Assembly (NCBI RefSeq): GCF_003151135.1
Contig: NZ_QEQK01000005.1
Location: forward strand, 124,001 to 188,000
Source of the DNA: Abyssibacter profundi
GTDB taxonomy: Bacteria > Pseudomonadota > Gammaproteobacteria > Nevskiales > OUC007
Direction of reading: 5' to 3'
Length of the DNA: 64,000 nucleotides
In this document: piece by piece, positions 60,671-64,000 of the stretch
How positions within the stretch are numbered: position 1 is the first letter of the stretch
How the letters are laid out: every line of letters begins with the position of its first letter
Translations under genes and position numbers: made by a program
Notes under the pieces: generated by a model
What the model saw: the letters and a program-made list of their open reading frames with translations, nothing else
Told to the model about the DNA's origin: nothing
The model's database searches: none

Positions 60671-60713
60671 TCCAGGGAACGCAATACCGGGGCCAAGTGC
60701 TCAGCCCGTGGGT

Positions 60714-61559
60714 TCAGGCGGCCAGCGTGCCGTCCCGGTAGTCACGCAGCGCCTGCTCGATTTCCTCACGGGTGTTCATGACGAACGGCCCATACTGGAC
60801 CACAGGCTCGCCCAGTGGCCGTGCTGCCAGCACCAGCATGCGTACGCCACTGTCGCCAGCGTGCACCCGCAGCATGTCACCTGGGCCGAGCAGGCCGGCT
60901 GCGCGGTTGGGCACGGACTCACCGCCGATCTCTGCCTGGCCTTCGTAGGCGTAGACAAAGGCGTTGTGTCCGGCGGGTAGCGACACGTCAGCCGAGGTCC
61001 CGGCGTCCAGTTGCAGGTCCAACATCGTGGGTTCGGTGCCGTCGCGCTGCACGGGGCCGTCCAGTGTGCCGGAGGCGTCATGCCAGTGACCGGCGATGAC
61101 CCGCACCCGTCCACCGGCCAATGTCCGCTCGGGGATTGCCGTGGCGGCAATGTCTCGATAATCCGCCGGTTGCATCTTCAGCCGGGCGGGCAGGTTGATC
61201 CATAGCTGGAACCCCCGCATGCGACCCTCGCGCTGCTGCGGCATTTCCGAGTGGATGATGCCGCGGGCAGCCGTCATCCACTGCACGTCACCGGGTCCGA
61301 GGTCGCCTGTATTGCCCAGATGGTCCTGGTGCTGCATATGGCCGTCGAGCATGTAGGTCACGGTCTCGAAGCCGCGATGGGGGTGTGCGGGGAAGCCGGC
61401 GAGGTAATCGTCCGGGTTGTCAGAGAAGAACTCATCCAGCATGAGAAACGGGTCGTGACGCAGCATCTGGCTGGCGCCCAGGCTACGTCGCAGCTTAACC
61501 CCCGCACCATCCGATGCCGGCACTGCGGGGATGACTTGGGTCAGCGTGCGTTCGTTCAT
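60714..61559 (-). CDS. Pirin family protein
   Basis: 281 residues. Pirins are iron-binding bicupins; several act as quercetinases, others as regulators. The metal ligands are the histidines in GFPAHPHRGFETV and GIIHSEMP, plus the acidic residue following. The second cupin (LPAGHNAFVYAYEGQAEIG) lacks obvious metal ligands, typical of pirins. AGGAGG precedes the ATG. It lies 35 bases after azoR, so both are likely controlled by the divergent LysR regulator. Confidence 0.92.
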   Translation of the reverse strand: MNERTLTQVIPAVPASDGAGVKLRRSLGASQMLRHDPFLMLDEFFSDNPDDYLAGFPAHPHRGFETVTYMLDGHMQHQDHLGNTGDLGPGDVQWMTAARGIIHSEMPQQREGRMRGFQLWINLPARLKMQPADYRDIAATAIPERTLAGGRVRVIAGHWHDASGTLDGPVQRDGTEPTMLDLQLDAGTSADVSLPAGHNAFVYAYEGQAEIGGESVPNRAAGLLGPGDMLRVHAGDSGVRMLVLAARPLGEPVVQYGPFVMNTREEIEQALRDYRDGTLAA

Positions 61560-61594
61560 GGTCTGGCCTCCTGTCGTCGGGTGGCGCGCTGCTG

Positions 61595-62197
61595 CTAGGC
61601 CGCCAGCTGCGCGATGGTCTGCTCGGCATCCTGCAGGGCTTTGGCGCGGTGATCCGGACCCATCGCCAAGCCTTCGGCATAGACGAAAGACACCTCATCG
61701 ATCCCCAGGAATCCGAGAAAGTCCTGGACGTAACGCGTCTGTGTATCACGCTCGGTGCCGGCGTAGCGGCCGCCTCGCGTGGCGAGTACGAAGGCACGCT
61801 TGCCGGTGAGCAGGCCTTCGGGTCCTTGCTCGGTATAGCGAAAGGTGATGCCGGCCCGCGCGACATGGTCGAAGTACGCCTTCAACGTGGACGGGATGCC
61901 GAAGTTGTACATCGGCAACGCCAACACCAGCACATCGCTGGCCTGTAGCTCGGCGATCAAAGCATCGGACTCGGCGACATCGGCTGCCTGTTCCGGGCTG
62001 CGTTCTGCGGCAGGGGTTGCGAAGGCAGCAAAGCGCTCGGCCGTCAGGTGCGGAACGGGATCAGTCGCCAAGTCACGGGACACCACCGTGGCCGAACCAT
62101 GGCTTCGCTGCCACTGTTCGATGAATCGTTCTGCCAGCTGGGATGACTGGGCGGAATCGGAGTGGAGGCTGGCTGCGATGGAGAGAATCTGTGTCAT
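61595..62197 (-). CDS. azoR: FMN-dependent NADH:quinone/azo reductase
   Basis: 200 residues of the flavodoxin-like AzoR family. SIAASLHSDSAQSSQLAERFIEQW begins the phosphate-binding part, ALPMYNFGIPSTLKAYFDHVARAGITFRYTEQGPEGLLTGKRAFVLATRGG is the diagnostic FMN block, and the end (LGFLGIDEVSFVYAEGLAMG) matches. AzoR reduces quinones and azo dyes, giving protection against electrophilic stress. Divergence from a LysR gene and the downstream pirin gene are a recurring arrangement. GGAG precedes the ATG. Confidence 0.94.
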   Translation of the reverse strand: MTQILSIAASLHSDSAQSSQLAERFIEQWQRSHGSATVVSRDLATDPVPHLTAERFAAFATPAAERSPEQAADVAESDALIAELQASDVLVLALPMYNFGIPSTLKAYFDHVARAGITFRYTEQGPEGLLTGKRAFVLATRGGRYAGTERDTQTRYVQDFLGFLGIDEVSFVYAEGLAMGPDHRAKALQDAEQTIAQLAA

Positions 62198-62274
62198 GTC
62201 GAGCTCCGTTGACTGGGATGCTCTGCATTAAACAATCATAAAAACAAATTAAAAAGCGCAAAAATATCGGTTAA

Positions 62275-62295
62275 ATTATCTAAAAATTAGATGAT
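62275..62295. promoter_or_regulatory. LysR-type operator between azoR and its regulator
   Basis: ATCTAAAAATTAGAT (62278-62292) is a perfect 6-3-6 palindrome; one more mismatched pair extends it to 62275-62295. AT-rich dyads with T-N11-A spacing are typical LysR targets. It abuts the regulator start and lies about 80 bases before azoR, so it could serve autorepression and activation. Confidence 0.5.
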
Positions 62296-63231
62296 ATGAG
62301 CATGGCAAGAATCTCGCTGGAGCAGTGGCGCGCCCTTGTGGCGGTGGTCGAGGCTGGAGGGTATGCACAGGCGGCCGAGCGCTTGCACAAGAGCCAGTCG
62401 TCCGTGAGTTATGCGGTCCAAAAGCTGGAGCGCAGCCTGAACGTCCAGGTCTTTCGCGCGGAAGGCCGTAAGGCGCAACTCACCGAGGTTGGCGCGGCAT
62501 TGTTGCAGCGGGCCAAGGCTTTGCTGGACGACGCCGAACAGTTAGAGCACGGTGCCCAACAGCTGGCTGCGGGCATCGAGCCCGTGCTGGAACTGGCCGT
62601 GGAGATCCTGTTTCCAACCTGGCTGTTGCTGCAGTGCCTGGAAGCTTTTGCCGAGGCGTACCCCAAAACGCATGTTGAGCTACACGAGACCGTGCTCGGC
62701 GGCACCGACGAAGCGATTCTGGCGCGCCGAGTCGATCTGGCCATCTCGCCCCGGGTTCCGGTGGGCTTCGCGGGTCAGCCTCTGCTACCCGTCCGATTCA
62801 TTCCGGTCGCCCACCCGGACCATCCCCTGCACCGGCTGAATCGCGCTTTGACCTTCCGTGACCTGCGGCAGCACCGCCAGCTGGTGATCCGTGATTCGGG
62901 CAGCGACCGCGATCGCGACAGTGGTGCGTGGCTAGGTGCCGATCAGCGCTGGACCGTGAGCAATAAGGCGACCTCGATTCAGGCGGTACGCACGGGGCTG
63001 GGGTTTGCGTGGTTTGCCGAACACATCATTCAGCCCGAACTGCAGAGCGGCGACCTACGCCCGCTTCCGATGCGGCCGGGCCATGAACGTGAAGCAACGC
63101 TTTATTTGATCCTGCCAGATGGCGACTTCGCCGGCCCGGGGGCCACGGCGTTGGCAGAGATCATCCGCCAGCGTTCGACAACTTGTAGCGCCGCACCCGA
63201 ATCGCCGCCGCCCGACTCGGCGAGGCGGTGA
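62296..63231 (+). CDS. LysR-family transcriptional regulator
   Basis: 311 residues from ATG 62296 (ATG 62302 is also possible). The N-terminal winged helix-turn-helix is RISLEQWRALVAVVEAGGYAQAAERLHKSQSSVSYAVQKLERSL, with the usual AqAAerLhkSQssvS recognition segment; the linker helix and periplasmic-binding-like inducer domain follow (VLELAVEILFPTWLLLQCLEAF, DLAISPRVP, HRQLVIRDSG). It faces azoR-pirin, which it probably regulates in response to a quinone or electrophile. The inducer is unknown. Confidence 0.93.
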   Translation: MSMARISLEQWRALVAVVEAGGYAQAAERLHKSQSSVSYAVQKLERSLNVQVFRAEGRKAQLTEVGAALLQRAKALLDDAEQLEHGAQQLAAGIEPVLELAVEILFPTWLLLQCLEAFAEAYPKTHVELHETVLGGTDEAILARRVDLAISPRVPVGFAGQPLLPVRFIPVAHPDHPLHRLNRALTFRDLRQHRQLVIRDSGSDRDRDSGAWLGADQRWTVSNKATSIQAVRTGLGFAWFAEHIIQPELQSGDLRPLPMRPGHEREATLYLILPDGDFAGPGATALAEIIRQRSTTCSAAPESPPPDSARR

Positions 63232-63333
63232 CATCGGGCGGCAGGTCCGCGACGCTGACCCGCAAGGGTCATGCTGTGGCGGGTCGCCTGCGGTGCTTCG
63301 CCCCTGCGTACAGTTCACGTAAGCTAGCCGGGA

Positions 63334-63408
63334 CGTCCCAGGGGTGCCGGATTCCGGCTGAGAGAGTCCCTTGGAACCTGAACCGGATTGTGCCGGCGTA
63401 GGGAGCGG
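63334..63408 (+). promoter_or_regulatory. TPP riboswitch (THI element)
   Basis: The conserved phrases occur in order: AGGGGTGC, CGGCTGAGAGAGT, CCCTTGGAACCTGAACCGGAT and TGCCGGCGTAGGGAGC, with the outer stem GTCCC/GGGA(G)C. It lies 56 bases before thiC and senses thiamine pyrophosphate to lower thiC expression; a GAGGAG ribosome-binding site at 63454-63459 lies downstream, compatible with translational control. Confidence 0.95.
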
Positions 63409-63464
63409 ACGAGGCGCGAGATCCCATCGTGCCCGGTCGCTCGCGGTGCCGGCGAGGAGCCCCC

Positions 63465-64000
63465 ATGAGCGCCACGACCAAGACCATTGCCATCGACATT
63501 GCCGAGAATGCACGCCGCGTTCGCGACGAGATGCGCGCCCCGTTCACCAAATCGCAGAAGATCTACGTGGAGGGTGAGCAGCCCGGCGTGCGTGTGCCCA
63601 TGCGTGAGATTCATTGCTCGCCCACTCGGACCGAGGCCGGGCTGGAGCCGAACCCCTCGGTGACGGTGTATGACACGTCGGGGCCTTACCAGGACCCGGA
63701 TGTTGAGATTGATCTGTTGGCCGGTCTGCCCGCGTTGCGCGCTGGCTGGATTGAGGCACGCGCCGACACCGAGCAGCTTGATGGGCCGAGTTCCGAATTT
63801 GGGCAGCATCGTGCGGCCGACCCGGCCACGGCCGATCTGCGCTTCGGACATATTCGTCCACCTCGCAAGGCGAGCGATGGCGCCAACGTGACGCAAATGC
63901 ACTACGCCAAGCGGGGCATCGTCACGCCTGAGATGGAGTTCGTCGCCATCCGCGAGAACGCCAGACTCGCCGAGCTACGGGCCGAGTATGAGGCGGCGGG
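63465..64000 (+). CDS. thiC: Phosphomethylpyrimidine synthase, N-terminal part
   Basis: The window ends after 178 codons. ThiC is a radical SAM enzyme making the thiamine pyrimidine from aminoimidazole ribotide. The visible N-terminal domain matches ThiC ([69 protein letters not shown]). The catalytic barrel and C-terminal cluster cysteines lie outside. The TPP riboswitch upstream confirms the assignment. Confidence 0.97.
   Translation, partial: MSATTKTIAIDIAENARRVRDEMRAPFTKSQKIYVEGEQPGVRVPMREIHCSPTRTEAGLEPNPSVTVYDTSGPYQDPDVEIDLLAGLPALRAGWIEARADTEQLDGPSSEFGQHRAADPATADLRFGHIRPPRKASDGANVTQMHYAKRGIVTPEMEFVAIRENARLAELRAEYEAA

Noticed and set aside
59754-60980. 408-codon plus-strand open frame over amt, the hairpin block and the pirin gene
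   Set aside because: Antisense to two certain genes; its Gly/Arg/Pro-rich text has no protein-like pattern.

Overview
The window is about 64 kb of dense, GC-rich bacterial chromosome. The gene set is that of a free-living, aerobic gammaproteobacterium: pilMNOPQ beside aroKB and divergent from mrcA, gltBD, a Fur-type haem-uptake locus, a TPP riboswitch before thiC, frmA/fghA and purT. Planctomycete-type DUF1552/DUF1588 proteins, a voltage-gated Na+-channel-like protein and a type-2 IleRS hint at a marine or saline lineage, possibly near Nevskiales/Salinisphaerales. The exact taxon is inference. No tRNA, rRNA, CRISPR array or complete insertion sequence was seen.

Layout. 1-4625 (+): the end of a planctomycete-type cytochrome gene, a Tat-exported DUF1552 protein, a TlpA-like thioredoxin, a DUF4266 lipoprotein, a DUF3570 outer-membrane protein and an ApbE flavin transferase, with overlapping or closely packed reading frames; this looks like one extracytoplasmic redox operon. 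4562-28282 (-): a hydrolase lipoprotein, ileS, an acyltransferase, hemE, pyrF, gltBD, then aroB, aroK and a dGTPase-like gene downstream of pilMNOPQ, with a large lipoprotein inserted between pilQ and aroK. 28440-34889: mrcA (PBP1A), a nucleotidyltransferase-like protein, pabA/trpG, an unknown protein, an ion channel, an SH3-like membrane protein and a DJ-1 protein. 35001-41854: a haem-acquisition locus of two divergent operons (hugZ/TonB receptor/HmuY-like and hmuTUV) around a perfect Fur-box-like palindrome. 41878-47090 (+): enoyl-CoA hydratase, lipA, an MscS channel and a TVP38-flavoprotein fusion.

47532-49807 is the most notable region: four integron gene cassettes, each with its own attC site, and no integrase in the window (a CALIN, or the far part of a chromosomal integron). 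The cassettes encode two small membrane proteins, an NTF2/SnoaL-like protein and a DUF2726-type nuclease-fold protein. Base composition drops here relative to the flanks.

49993-64000: purT, the glutathione-dependent formaldehyde detoxification pair, a DEAD-box helicase, a PAS histidine kinase, an LpxH-like phosphoesterase, a Nudix hydrolase, an ammonium transporter preceded by a block of strong hairpins and followed by a coupled unknown gene, a pirin/azoreductase pair divergent from a LysR regulator, and the TPP riboswitch with the start of thiC at the right edge.
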